In this document: positions 49,301 through 61,900 of the stretch, piece after piece
Numbering within the stretch: position 1 is the first letter of the stretch
Layout: each line of letters opens with the position of its first letter
Source: Clavelina lepadiformis
Lineage: Eukaryota; Chordata; Ascidiacea; Aplousobranchia; Clavelinidae
Assembly: GCF_947623445.1 (NCBI RefSeq)
Contig: NC_135248.1
Location: 15,075,820 to 15,139,819, forward strand
DNA length: 64,000 nucleotides
Direction of reading: 5' to 3'
Notes under the pieces: model-generated
Database searches by the model: none
Told to the model about the DNA's origin: nothing
What the model saw: the letters and a program-made list of their open reading frames with translations, nothing else
Program-made: the position numbers and the translations under genes

Positions 49301-50154
49301 CAAGTGATAAATGAAGCTCAGCGCGTTTATTTGGCGAAAAGCTTCGGCCTCAGTGATATTAAAATTCGAGAGAGAGAAAGAAGAGAACGAGAGAGAAAGG
49401 GAGGAAGTGGTCTTGTTTCTTTTTTTAACCAACACAGTTGACATTCTGTCCTTTCCCACCAGATCAAACAGAGCTTTACGTAGCGATGTGGTTCACGCTT
49501 TTGTTGAGTTCAATTTATTAGAAAAAAAATATCAAAGCAGTTTGGTCGTGATCAGCCTAAGATTGAATTCAAGCAGACGCGAAAGCTAACAAACTTACAA
49601 AAGGCATCAAGAAATCAAAGGCTTAGAAGGAAAGCATTTACTCTCTGCCGTTTCCACCTAGATACAAGGACGATGGTAGATTTTAGGATGTTGTTGCATA
49701 TGTGAAAGTTTTTTTAAAGAAAAATTTAAAACACACGACTTCGAAAGCAATTTTTCTTGAATTTCTTTACGAAAACTGGGCAACATAATTTTAGACTCTT
49801 CCCAACGACGCCCTTGGGTCAGACTTTGACAGTTTGCTGACGAAACTTGCGGTTCAACCTGCCACGTTGTCGAGATGGATCGCAGATTAAGTCGAAACTG
49901 CGCCCATTTCGTCACCAGTAGGTCAGGCCCCATATTTGCTGTTCGTGTCACACCTGGCAGATATTCTATCAAACTTCTTCTTCAGTCCATAATCTTTAAA
50001 TAAAGACCAGTTTCGTCAAAGGGTCGGATAAAATTTTCTGCTATTCGTTAAAATAATTCGCTCATGTTAACAGGTGAGAAATTGTAAGAAACCATAACTA
50101 TATAAGGTGTAGCAGCTTGTAGGCGTCGAAGTGCGTTGATACCATTTCAACATC
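46308..50154. other. Spacer between the P450 relic and SPARC
   Basis: Mostly unremarkable. A stretch near 46955-47040 (CAGGGGCGTCC..., CGGCCCGCC...) resembles the left part of the hAT element at 21999 and may be a decayed relative. A purine-rich run of GAGA type lies at 49366-49410. No exon was recognised. Confidence 0.45.
50099..50106 (+). promoter_or_regulatory. TATA box of the SPARC-like gene
   Basis: TATATAAG sits 49 bases before the start codon at 50155, consistent with a very short 5' untranslated region. Confidence 0.6.
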
Positions 50155-53100
50155 ATGGATTTTAAAACAATTCTGGTCGTTTGTCTTATCCTGGGACTGT
50201 CTGTGGTTTTAACTCAAACTGAGGTAAGTTATTTTATTTATTCTGACGTTTCACTTTCACTATTTTTACCGCTACCCTATAGAAAGCTTTGGAAAATATC
50301 TTAATTTGTTTACGGGAGCATGCCTTAGACTTTTCCGATAAATTAAAACACAACAGATAAAATATAAACTCGTCAAATTACGCGTCCACGTACATCAATT
50401 TCCATCATCCCAGCATTTTCATTGTGATTTTCCGCTTTATCGCATCGTTATTGGTAATTTCCCTTTCAAAGAGACAACGCGGAACAATTTAAGACTTAAA
50501 GGAGATTAATCGATTTTAGGCGATTTCTGTAAAGTTGTTTAAATGTATCGCTCAAAATCGCCCTAAATTTAAAAACGGATGACACAACCCTGAAATAATT
50601 TTATTTAAGTTTGGAGCAGGAATAGAATAAGAAAACATTTGTGCGCATACGTGCAGCAGGTTTGCCTAACTTCAAACATTCTCAGAAAGCGTTAGAAGCA
50701 GGTCAACGAAACATGCGAACTGCAATTATGCTCACAAAATGTTTTGGTCATTTTATCCCAACTACAACTTAAAACACACTGGCAATATTATGCACCTTGT
50801 CCCACATTTCTGCTCTTCCTTGTTCGGTTCAGGCAGAGAGCTGACAACAGAAATATTTTGAAATAAAGTCGCTTGTAAGAATAGATATCTGCTTAGACAA
50901 TTACAGCGTAGACGACTGGGTGTGAAGGTAAGGGTTACATGGTTACAAGGTAAGGGTTACAAGGTTACATGGTTAATTAAACACAGTAGCAAGGCGTAAA
51001 CCAAAGTGTAAGTATGGGTTGTCTAAGAATTAGGTTACTTTCGAAATCTTAATCACACAAGTGCAGTCAATTTTATTCAAATAGTTTTGTGATATCATCG
51101 TGGTAGGTCTTGAGAGATTCGAGTCCACCGAACGAAGTTCATATACGGTCTGTCTACTGTACAAAAAGCTCATTCGTAATCCGATTATTACATCATAAAG
51201 CTCATTCTTTCCTTTCTATATTAAATAAAGTTAAAATAATTCGCCCTTCTCCATTGTCATTATGAAGCAAGAACACGCCCCGGGGCAGAATTGAGCGTCA
51301 TAGGAACAAGGTTTAATTGTGGCCGCCATCTTGTTAATTGCGTTGTAATAACGACCCAGTCAATTATATTAATTCATTCAACGACGATTTATCTCTTCTC
51401 AAAAGAATAACGCTTCCGTTTCAATCTAATAACGGTCAATTAATCACTTACAATTCATGGTTGTTAACTTGTTGGTTGGATCTAACCCTTGATCAGACCA
51501 CCGCGCCCTGTCCTTATCTTAATATCCATGTATCATTGTTACGTCACTATTGAAGGTTCAATTTCTTTCGAAGCCTTGAGATCACAAAAAGATTTTTCCC
51601 TCCGTTAAACAGTTTTGTTGCTATCGGTTGTGCTTTCATTGTGAGAATTTGTGTTTATTTTTTGAAATTGCTTTTGCCGAAATTCGACAATAAATTTCGT
51701 GCGATTTTGTTGCACAACGAGGTAACGCGTAAATAAATTCAGCAAAAAAGGTAAAAGGAATTATCATCTGAAAAAAATTAACAAACGTTTCTTTGACATT
51801 CAGGCCAAAAAAAAGCGAAGATCTTCGTCAAGAAATAAACTGGATCTGCTTTCAGACGAAAGTAAGTTGCTGCATGAGCTGGTATCGAGCATATTTACAT
51901 ATATTTGGATTTTTATCGAGTTTCTTGTAAAAGTTTTCTCAATTTATTCCTGCTTCTAACGCTTGAAAACTTCAATTCTGCGTGAAAGAAATCGGCACGA
52001 ATTTACAGCAACGTCATCGTTCGTAAATTCGCTTGAGATCGCTTATCAGCGTAGGCCACTGATGGTTTATTTTACAACCATTTCCTTCCAATATAGAGTT
52101 GTAGCTTACATGGCTTTATCAGAACATTCCAATCCCGAGGGAGGCGATAAAGAATCCCACGAGCCTTGTCGTAAAAGCTTTTTAGCACAGCGCGATGTTA
52201 TTTCGGATCCTCAGTAAGTGGAAACTTAGCGCAGCTTGTTTGACGTAGGCCCTGTGCTTTGTTGCGTGACAATAAACATATAAACATATCGCCGGATGCA
52301 GTGGGCGAAATCGACAGATGGTTATCGTCTGCAGGTATTTCACCCACACACATTTTTGGCAAATTTATCGCGTCCAGGACAACTTTGAATCGAAAAGACA
52401 ATAAGGTAGCTGTCAATTGTTCATGAAAGCTTTAATTTGCGCTGAAATCTCAAAAACTAATACACTCTGGGAATTTCCCGGCTAAATCGTCAACAAACTT
52501 GTTTTTGCCGCAAGGTTTTAAAAATTTATGGAATTTTCATTTCTTAGTTTGTTCTGGCACATCTGCGGTACAACCTTGTCAAGCAGAAACGTCTGAAATT
52601 GAATTTAATGATTCGGAGCTCATAAATAATTAACTACGGTCGCATCAATGCGAAGCCGCCTCTCACCAGTTTGATCTGAATCGTTAAAATTTAAATTCCG
52701 TTTTATCGGAAACCAAAACACGACTTGACGGGAACAGCAGCTCCGATTACTTGTGGCGGGTGAACGCGGCTTTCATCATTTGCTTTCATTCGATTATTAC
52801 TTATCGACTTACAAGTCAATGAAGCAACCGCTTCCTTCTACTAGAGAGGACCTTTAAGTGAAAATAAAATTACCTTGTGGGACGAATACAAAGTTATCCT
52901 TAAAACATCGCGAATTGTTCAAAGTCGTCTTTAAACCTCTAGGACTCTGCATGAGGAAGAAATGCGGACGCAAGCCGAAAGGTTCCTGGTGTCAAGTCCT
53001 GACCAAGAATGGAAAACGACGTCCAACCTGCGTCTGCCCTGACGAGTGTGACGCAAGGTTAGTGACGTAAAAATTAATGACGTCATGTCCTGTCACGTCG

Positions 53101-54399
53101 TACTTCTGTTCCACTATAGCTTTCTCATCCAGCAAGTCAATGTTTTTATGTTTTTTCCAGCGAAGTAGCCCCGGTGTGCAGTGTTTACGGACGACAATAC
53201 GGCAACAAATGTTTTTTGCATCTTGAAGCTTGCAAGAAGAAACGGAAGATCAACGTGGCTTATGAGGGTCCCTGCATTGGTGAGTTCGAGATTTCAATCG
53301 CATTTTGTCGGAGAAAGTTAAAACTATCACAACTTTCTGTCTCTTGCAAAGTATGCTGAGTTTCACTTGAGATTGATTGTGACATCATCAAACCTTGCAC
53401 GGACACTCCGACAACCTAATTTCTCTCTAGTGCCCATTAGCGGCGGAATAAACACGATAAGAAAGTCGCTGTTGGCGCAAATTAGCATCTACAAGTTCTT
53501 GAATTTCAACAACATCAAAGTCGCTGTTATTTGCTCACCAGTCAATAAACAACTTTTTATTTGAAGCCTCGCAGACGAAATGCCACTCGGAGCAACTCCG
53601 GGAGTTTCCCTTCCGGTTGATGGATTGGTTCGTCCACCTCAAGGACACCGATAAGTTCGGGAGCATCGACCCCAGGAAATCATTTCCTCGGACCAAGACA
53701 AAGCAGGAACGGGAAGAACTGGCCATGGTAGAATGAACTGGTTGACTCGTTTACTTCATTGATTAGCCCATTCATTCTCAGCCTGGGTTTCCCTTAATCT
53801 GATCTCAATCTTAATTATATCTAACTTAATAATAAGTTTATCAGCTAACTTATTCTTCGAAAACAATTTAATGGATGTTTTATTTTGTCGTATGTCGACG
53901 TTTGTCATTGCAGTGGAAATTTGAAAGTTTGGACAAAAACAACGACGAAGGATTGACCAACAAGGAACTGAAGAGATTCCGCTTCGCGCTGATGCCGATG
54001 GAACACTGCGCCAAAGATTTCTTCAAGTAAGATAGTTGGACTCAATTGGAACAGATCCATGGAAATGGTTGAAAATAATGGATCAAAAATACACCTGTCA
54101 AGAGCGACTACGTTATACTCAAACCTAAACCTTGACAAAGAAAACTAGGCTACTAACACAATGTCCCTGCTATAACCTGGAATATGATTGACAGGAAATG
54201 TGACGCGAATAAGAACAAGAAAGTCGAGTTGAGCGAATGGAAGTCTTGTCTGGTCGATCAAGGCTGGGAATGGTATCAGGAGAGAATAGGTAAGTACGCA
54301 TGCGCGACAGCACGTCATCAATTGATGACATCACACACTCACCTACGATTTCTTCCAGGTGTGGCAGTTGAGAACACACCTGACATAGACATCCAATAA
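50155..54399 (+). CDS. SPARC: SPARC-like matricellular protein, eight exons
   Basis: Exons 50155-50223, 51804-51861, 52943-53057, 53161-53279, 53567-53727, 53914-54026, 54195-54289 and 54359-54399 join in frame to 256 aa plus stop. A signal peptide (ILVVCLILGLSVVL) precedes a short basic segment, then a follistatin-like domain (about 43-120: LCMRKKCGRKPKGSWC, CVCPDEC, then the Kazal part VCSVYGRQYGNKC). The extracellular-calcium domain follows (LREFPFRLMDWF, then EF-hand loops near D181-E192 and D215-E226). The MPMEHC motif before the second EF hand is a SPARC hallmark. SPARC binds collagen and calcium in the extracellular matrix. It is shorter than vertebrate SPARC (about 300 aa), mainly at the N-terminus and before the EF hands. 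AATAAA lies at 54564. The exon 3 acceptor at 52942 was preferred to one upstream because of its pyrimidine tract. Confidence 0.9.
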
Positions 54400-55965
54400 C
54401 CGTCAACGCCCGTAGCAGTCAAATTGTAAAAATCCCCGCGCACCAATCATGAAAGTTTCATTGAAGGTCGCAAGTTCCTTCACTAATTTAAGCTTCGGCG
54501 GATAGAATAGTTCAGTATTGTCCTGGTTGTTTTTCAGCATATTTTATTTCTTTCTTTTTTGTAAATAAACATAGTTCCTTAGAAATTTTGCATCTTATAT
54601 TTAAGACAAAGTTCGTGGTGCCACAGCCAGAGCCTGGAGTAGAACACCGGTACCTTTGTAACAAAATACAACGACTTATGTAAAGCATTTAATTAACGCT
54701 GGCCAAAAAGCGCTGAAAAAATAGCCCACATAAGCAAAATAAGCATAGATATGAAATAGCACGAAACAGGAACAAAGTTCATCAGTTTGCAAATAAAATC
54801 TGGCGAGCATCGAGAAGCAGAACTTCCCGTTCGTATAATTACAGAGGGAGCAGTTATGGGCTCGCAACGACACCCATCTGAGAATACACATGTGTTCAGG
54901 AGCGCAGACTCTATGAAGAATTTCAGGCAAAATGTTGGCAAACTCGTACAACAACAAAGCGACCCGTAATCTTATGAGAAACTGGGTGATAGGAGACCAT
55001 TAAGACAGGGAGGTTCAAAGCAAGCCTTGATGTTCTATTAATCGCAGCAAAGTGATCAAAATTAACGAAGTTTCGAGCTTCCAGCAATAAATACGGTTTA
55101 ACACCTCCAAGTACGACACAGAAAGCGTTTTAAACGACCAATCACAGCTCGGCAGCAGAAACCCTGCCAAAAAAGATAAAATCTGCTACGAATACGCTGT
55201 CATTGATCGAGTAAAGAATAGGGGAACTTGCTAACAACTTTGGCAGTAATTCTCGGAACTTTATCAGGAATGTTTCAAACAAACTAGAAAAAATTACAGA
55301 TTTTTGCGGAACTAAATCGAAACAAGCAACATAATGAAGATGGACTGAGCAGCCCAACTCGGGATTTTCTTTGTTAAACAAGAAGAGGGAAATCTCCCGT
55401 TAAGGGAATCTTGAAAATTTTATGGCTAAACATGGCAGCTTGCTGTGTTCCAACAACTAGATAAAAGATCTTGGTCCAGTACACCGATCATTTCCTCCTT
55501 TATGAAACTTATCTTAATACTATATTGTAACTAATGCTCATGCTAGGAAGGATAAGTGCAATTTGCCTGCATAAACCATGATGACAGGTGGACGACTTAA
55601 AAATCATTAAACGGCCAAAAGTTTATCGGAAGAACAGTGTCTCTCTTGTTGATTTGACCAACTAACTTGTTTCGGGATTGAAGTTGCCTTTAAATCTAAT
55701 AAATGAAAACAAAAGTGAAGAATACGCAACAACTGATAAAGCTAAAGCTAAAACAACTGCTAAAGCCAAGATCTAGCTTATCTTCACAGAGTATCTGGGC
55801 CTGCGCAAGTAGCAGGTGTTTAAAGTTACGCTAGCTTTGTTGAACCAAACAAAAGATACCTTTCCTCATCTTCAGCTTGGTTGTTCGAATCTGACTGCAA
55901 AGCTCTTCTCGGATGCTGCTGTTGCTGGAGGAGGAAAAACATTAATTTAACATGCTTACGTCAGT
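54400..55965. other. Spacer between convergent SPARC and UBAN genes
   Basis: Contains the SPARC 3' untranslated region with AATAAA at 54564-54569 and the 3' region of the minus-strand UBAN gene. No other gene or repeat was recognised. Confidence 0.5.
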
Positions 55966-58900
55966 TTACGAGTGGACACTCCAGTTTGTCACCTGCTGAT
56001 GGTGGTATGGGTCCATAGGGGGCTGACCATAGGTGGGGGGAAACTGTGGCTGTCGAATCATCCCTGTGCAGGGCGGGGAAACCACCTAAAATATTAACAT
56101 CAAATTAAAGCAAAATTGACATGATAGGGTTTAAACTGCTCATGGTTAAGTGACAATATGTTGTTAATACAATGCACTGGACAAGCGTGAACCCAATGTG
56201 TGATGAAAGCAGTAAGACTACTTACAGCGGTTGGCTGAAATCCAATTCTTCTGGCACCTGGGGTAAATTGGGGTGGTCCCCTCATCTCTGAGGTCTGCCT
56301 CTGGTAAGCTGGATCACCTAGATAGCAATACGATGTTAAATACAATTTTTGTTAATCATGATTTTATGGATTAAAAATAGCGTGAGTGAAATGGTACCAC
56401 AAAGTGCATATGCCACATGGAACATAAGAATAAAAGTCCTGGCTTCTGCGTGATCCTAGTTCTCAAATATCAGACCTTAATCGAATTGAGAAAATTCCTT
56501 GCACACCTCAATTACTGGGCATGCGTTTTATTATTTTTCTATCTTCCAAGGCTGCCAAAGTTGTCGGTACAAATCAGTGCACAAAAGAGCAAACACCAAA
56601 AACAAATGCATCAGACAGCTTTAACGGTCCCTCTAGATATCAGCTCTGTAAGTGGGTGCAAAACTTTACTGTGATGCTTACTTTTCCCTTTGGTGTGTAT
56701 GTCAGCAATAAATACTAATATTGCCACTCAAAATAGGTTACTGAAAGGTTTAGGTGACAAGTATTTGTGCACTTAGGAATGCTGAAGGAAGCATTGGAAA
56801 TTAATGGCAATGTATTCATTAACAACGAAAGCATGAAAATTGATCGATTAAAACTATTTTAACTTTGGGCAACTTTCAACTTTATCACTGATGAACGTGC
56901 AGCTTTGGACATGTGTGTGAAGAACAAATTGTACACTGTAAAAGCACTGAAAAACGGATTAAATTTAAACTTTTGATTGAATCCAGGATGTTGCTAAAAA
57001 TTGGCTTGAAAGTAAGTGAAATGTGCATATGTAAGCAAACAATTTAGTGTTGACTTCTAGCCTTCGTTGCAGGAGTTTGATGTAATTTTATAAATGTTTG
57101 TGTTGGCCGCATGTGACCTGAAGGCCACACTTTCCCTGCCCATGTGTTAGCCTAAAGGATGCTAAAACCACATGAAAACATTCATGAAACCACATGAAAA
57201 AAGTCATGAAACCACATGAAAAAATTCATGAAACAACTTGCAAAATATCATGAAATCGTTTTTTTAATAATTTCACAAAAAAATGAAACAATGAAGATCA
57301 TCCCAAATTCTTATGTTTCTCATCCACTAAAAATATGCCATTCACTACTTTCATGTACTCACCTTGGCCTGGGGCACGGAAGCCCTGCATGGAGATTGAC
57401 TTGTTGAAGTGCCTTGGGTTTGATGTATCTGTGTCCCTCGGTGGTGGGGTATTGCCGGGGTGAGGCTGTGGGGCTTGGTTCAAGCTGATGGCTCGTTGCA
57501 GCCTGACAATATTACAGCTATTTAAAAAAACAGCCCCTCCTGCTGTCTTATGAAGAAAGATACAACGACAGCGGCCATAAAAGCTCACAAAGAGCTTAAC
57601 AACCACTTACAATGTGGGCAATCAGAGTTGTAATTAGGCTAAAAGTGCTTCAGCAAATTCAATTTCAGAGAAAGACAAGTTAATGTTGATCATTTAAACA
57701 GCAAAGTAATAAGTTATCTCTTAAGTGTCCTAATTGCCGTAGAGATCATAGAATTCATCTGGTAAGCAAACAACTGCTATTAAAGTCAAATTTTGTAAAC
57801 TTTCTTTAACAACAATCCAAGTCACTAAATGAACATCTCACTCAGCATATTTATGCCGAAGCGTGTGCAATTCCTCATCTTTCTGTTGCACGATCCTTTG
57901 CTTTTCCAATCTTTCGTTGTGAAAATCATCCATGAAGACTTTCATCTGATCTTCGTACAAGGTGCTTGGAGTATGGTCGACAGGTTGTTCTGAAAAAACA
58001 AGTCAATATTTTTATTACCGTTTCCGTATCCAAATGTGTGGTTTGACCCCATTGCATATCATAACGTGCAAGTTCAATAAAATGTATTCAAATATCCAAG
58101 CAATGCAGTTTACAGCTGATGAACTGGCTACCAAACTTTTTCAATGAGCTTTTCATAATAAACATATTTCATCACCGGCAAATACAAAGAAACAAGCCAT
58201 AAATTACCAGAACGAGCATCACTTTTCATTTTAAGCAAAGTATTTTCGTCTAGCAAGCGATTTATTTCGTGTTTTTGACGGATAATTTCTTCATTCTTTT
58301 TGTAACACTCTTTCTCCAGACACTGCGGCGAAATATAAAAACAAAACTTTGGGATAAGTAGAAAGTTAAAAAATGCCCAAAAATAAATAAAACTACAGAA
58401 CAGAGATATATGTGACATCTGAAGATTGTGGAAAGAATATAATATTTATTATGAAAGTTTTAGCCATCATTCAGTATTAAAACAAATTAGTTAACGATAT
58501 CACTATTTAAAAAATCTTAAACAAATACTTCACACTTCTATTAAAACTTATCGCTTCTCACCACTTTTTCTTCAACCAATTCACTAATTTTGTCTCTCTG
58601 TGCATTCTCCATCGTTTTCAGGTCTTCTAATTCCTTTCTAACGCAGGCCTGTTCAAAGAAGAGCAAACACAGTGAACTGCAGCCAATATTGAAAAATTAT
58701 TGAAAGCAGCTGCACAGGTGAGGTTTATAAGGAAAAGCAACAACGCCAGGTCTAGGTCAGCTCGAATATTAGTTTTGAACAAAATGCAAAAAAATCGTTG
58801 TTGAGAAATTCTTAAAATGCTCTGGCAGTGGGTTAAATCAAGAACCTGGGTTAAATTAAGCATCAATAATCTACTTTAAAGTTGACTTGAAACTCACCGA

Positions 58901-61900
58901 AGTGCTTGCAGAAGGGGGGGAGCGTGGACCGTTATATTCAGTGTCTCCGGAAGCCGTGTATGTCTTGACAATTCCTGGGAAAATTTAATTATTGCTCATT
59001 TAACCCCGATAATGAAGTCGTGGCAACTTTAATGTATTGCAGATTAGATCACAATTTAAAGTATTGGTCATAAACATAATCAGTCATTATATTTGGAGAA
59101 ATAATTCCATTTGGAACATAAGGCACACTATATCCACACATTTTTCTCTTTCTTTCTGTATCTCTCCATTGCCGTAGAGAATATTGTTAGTGTCAAACAA
59201 CAAGGTACTTTGCTCAAGCAGCTGACAATAATATAAAGATATGTAAACCCATCAATGATCAATCAGTTAAAATAAGTGAAAGCACTTGTCAAGTCATAAA
59301 ATAGTTCATCAAAATTCTTTGGTTCCCCGTGAACCATTTGTATTATTTTATTTAGTGTAACCAGGTACACAACTGAGGACTACCAAGGGAACTCTGGGCA
59401 ATTCTATAAATGTTTTGAGCGACTAATAACATCATCTGGAACTAAAGATTAATTATCATCAAACTTACACCATGGTTGTCTAAATCTGAAGCTATGGTAC
59501 AAACTGAGTCCGCACAAATTCAACAATAACTGATTTTCCAACCTTGCTCCTTGACTTGAAGATGGGACATCTCTCTCTGCAAGGAGATAATTTCATCGGA
59601 TAGAGACTGATTGATCCCTTGAGTCTTTTTTAAAATGTTGGAAAGTCGGGATATCTGCTACACAAATAAAATCATATTACCATGTGACCACTATATGCCA
59701 TTGTCATCCACACCAACAAAAATGGTTTCAGTCTGGGAGCTAAATTTTTGATTGAAAAGTGAGCTTCTTACAAATTTGAGCAATTTGTAGTACAGCTGTT
59801 CATACCGTACAGTACATACATGCCTAAGTGAAAGAATCGCATTATTTTATGCTACCCATTAAATTAATACATCAAATTTCATTATATCTACAAAAAATAT
59901 CATATTATCTATCTAAAATATACATGTACCATAAAATGTACATACGGTGTTGTTACAACCACGGCAAGTTTGTTGCCTGGTAAGTATCAAATAATGCACC
60001 AGGAGGCAGGGTTTGTTCACATATATGTGTGTAGGAGGGGCGGATACAGCAGGGGCGGATACAGCAGGGGCGAATACAGCAGGGGCAGATACAGCAGGGG
60101 CAGATACAGCAGGGGCAGATACAGCAGGGGCGGATACAGCAGGGGGGTGTTGAGATGTTGCAACACCACCATCAGCAGCTGGCGCAGCATGCTTACAGTT
60201 TATTTATCTGCTTAAAAATAAACTTCATCTCATGCTAACGTGAAACACAATATATTTCCTAAAATGTTTTCATGACAAGAGGGAGCATTTTTCTCTCACC
60301 ACCGTTTTTCGTGTCTCTCTCTCTCTCTCTGTCCATTGCCCAGTTTTTTTCTCTAAGTCTCTTTTAAATACTTCATCTTGTTTGAGCGCAGTCCAGCGGG
60401 AATTGAAACCGCATTCATACCATCAACAATGCCTTGGCGGGAATGCAGTTAAAAATTTCCCGTTCAAAGCGTTTATGTGGCTCGTGTAGGATTCTAGATG
60501 TTGCATCGTCATTTCGCTTAGGAAATACTTTTCAATAAAAACGATAAACAAAATGCATTGAATGCACTGGAAAGCTCTGCATGTTTGTGACATGGGCATC
60601 TGTCAGAGTTGGGCGACAACTCTGTGTTGTGTGAAGGTTTGCATCTACACTAAATTACCATGTCATTAAAAGCGAAGGGAAACAAACGAAATAGAACAGA
60701 ATACGATAGTCCATAAGTCACAATTTTCCGTTTGATTATCTGGTTAGTGGTAATCATTATTTATCAACTTATTATTTATCGTAATTATCAACTAATACCA
60801 ACATCTACTGCTGCACGCGCTATATACTGATTACAATTACGTCATTTTGGTGTTGTCATTTTAATTATCATATTACGCGTGCCCGAGTAATTTGCTTAAC
60901 TTGGATATTTGACCCACTGCCTGTGATTGATTGACAGCTGGTGGGGATGGACACTTGCTCAAGTGTTCATTTGTTTTCTCCGATGAAAACTTCGATGGCA
61001 CCAAAAGTGGTCATCTTTCGTTTGTATTAACCAAAACCAAACAAAAGGTGAGATGTGTCCAGAGCGTGTTGTTTTAATATCACAAGGAGCTTTTTAATTA
61101 ATAACCGAGAGTGGTAACGTTCACAGTTTGCTTCGTTGTTAAATGACGTATGTTAAATGTCATAATGACATATGTATGACGTAACAAACAGAGCAAAACT
61201 ATTCAAGTCTGATTAATATTGACATGTATGTGATAATGTGATATTAAATACAAAATTATATTTCAACTTCTTTATTCCTTGGGTTTTATTTTCAAGAAAT
61301 ATTTTTTTTACAAAGTTTTGTGAAGTTACCTGATTTCCTGGTTTTGCTAAACACTTTGTATCAAAGGCAATGACGCAATACAGATATAGCCTTGCACTTG
61401 TATGTGTCCGTATGCACTAAACTAAAGCATTGTGTATGTTATGATGTAACAATCGCTTTTCGGATAACATTATCCAGGCATTGTTAACGAACCCATTTCC
61501 GAAAGTATTAATGGTGAACGAAAAACGAGCTTAATGACACCGGTTAACCCCGGTGACCAACAAGCTATTCAGATTTGCATGTAGTCTTATACTTTGAATA
61601 ATTTAACAAGGAAAGCAAACAGTGGAGTGAGTTTGGTTCACAACGCTATTGATGGAGACATGAAAGCATGTAGGCCTATGCTAGTGCAAAATAAACTTGG
61701 TAAAGTTTCCCTTTCTTGGGGAATCCCTATTTTCAAAACTTGCAATGAATGGAACACCCCCTCAAAAATATTCTAGATCCGCCCCTGATATGTGAACATT
61801 AACTTGTTTATTATAATCTGTATGTGTTCCATGCACACCGGTGACATCATATAAAAACAAATCATTCAAAACCGAGCATTTTTTACAGTTTTTCAGAAAT

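Noticed and set aside
49658..49972. 104-codon minus-strand frame upstream of SPARC
   Set aside because: No splice context, no recognisable family, and composition like chance frames in the spacer.
55870..55900. Sequence resembling a tRNA T-arm (GTTCGAATC)
   Set aside because: No D-arm, anticodon arm or acceptor stem of the right spacing surrounds it.
59970..60215. A + strand frame encoding Tyr-Ser-Arg-Gly-Gly repeats, resembling an RGG protein
   Set aside because: The 15-bp minisatellite has a period divisible by three, so any open frame through it makes a peptide repeat. It lies within a transposon in an intron.
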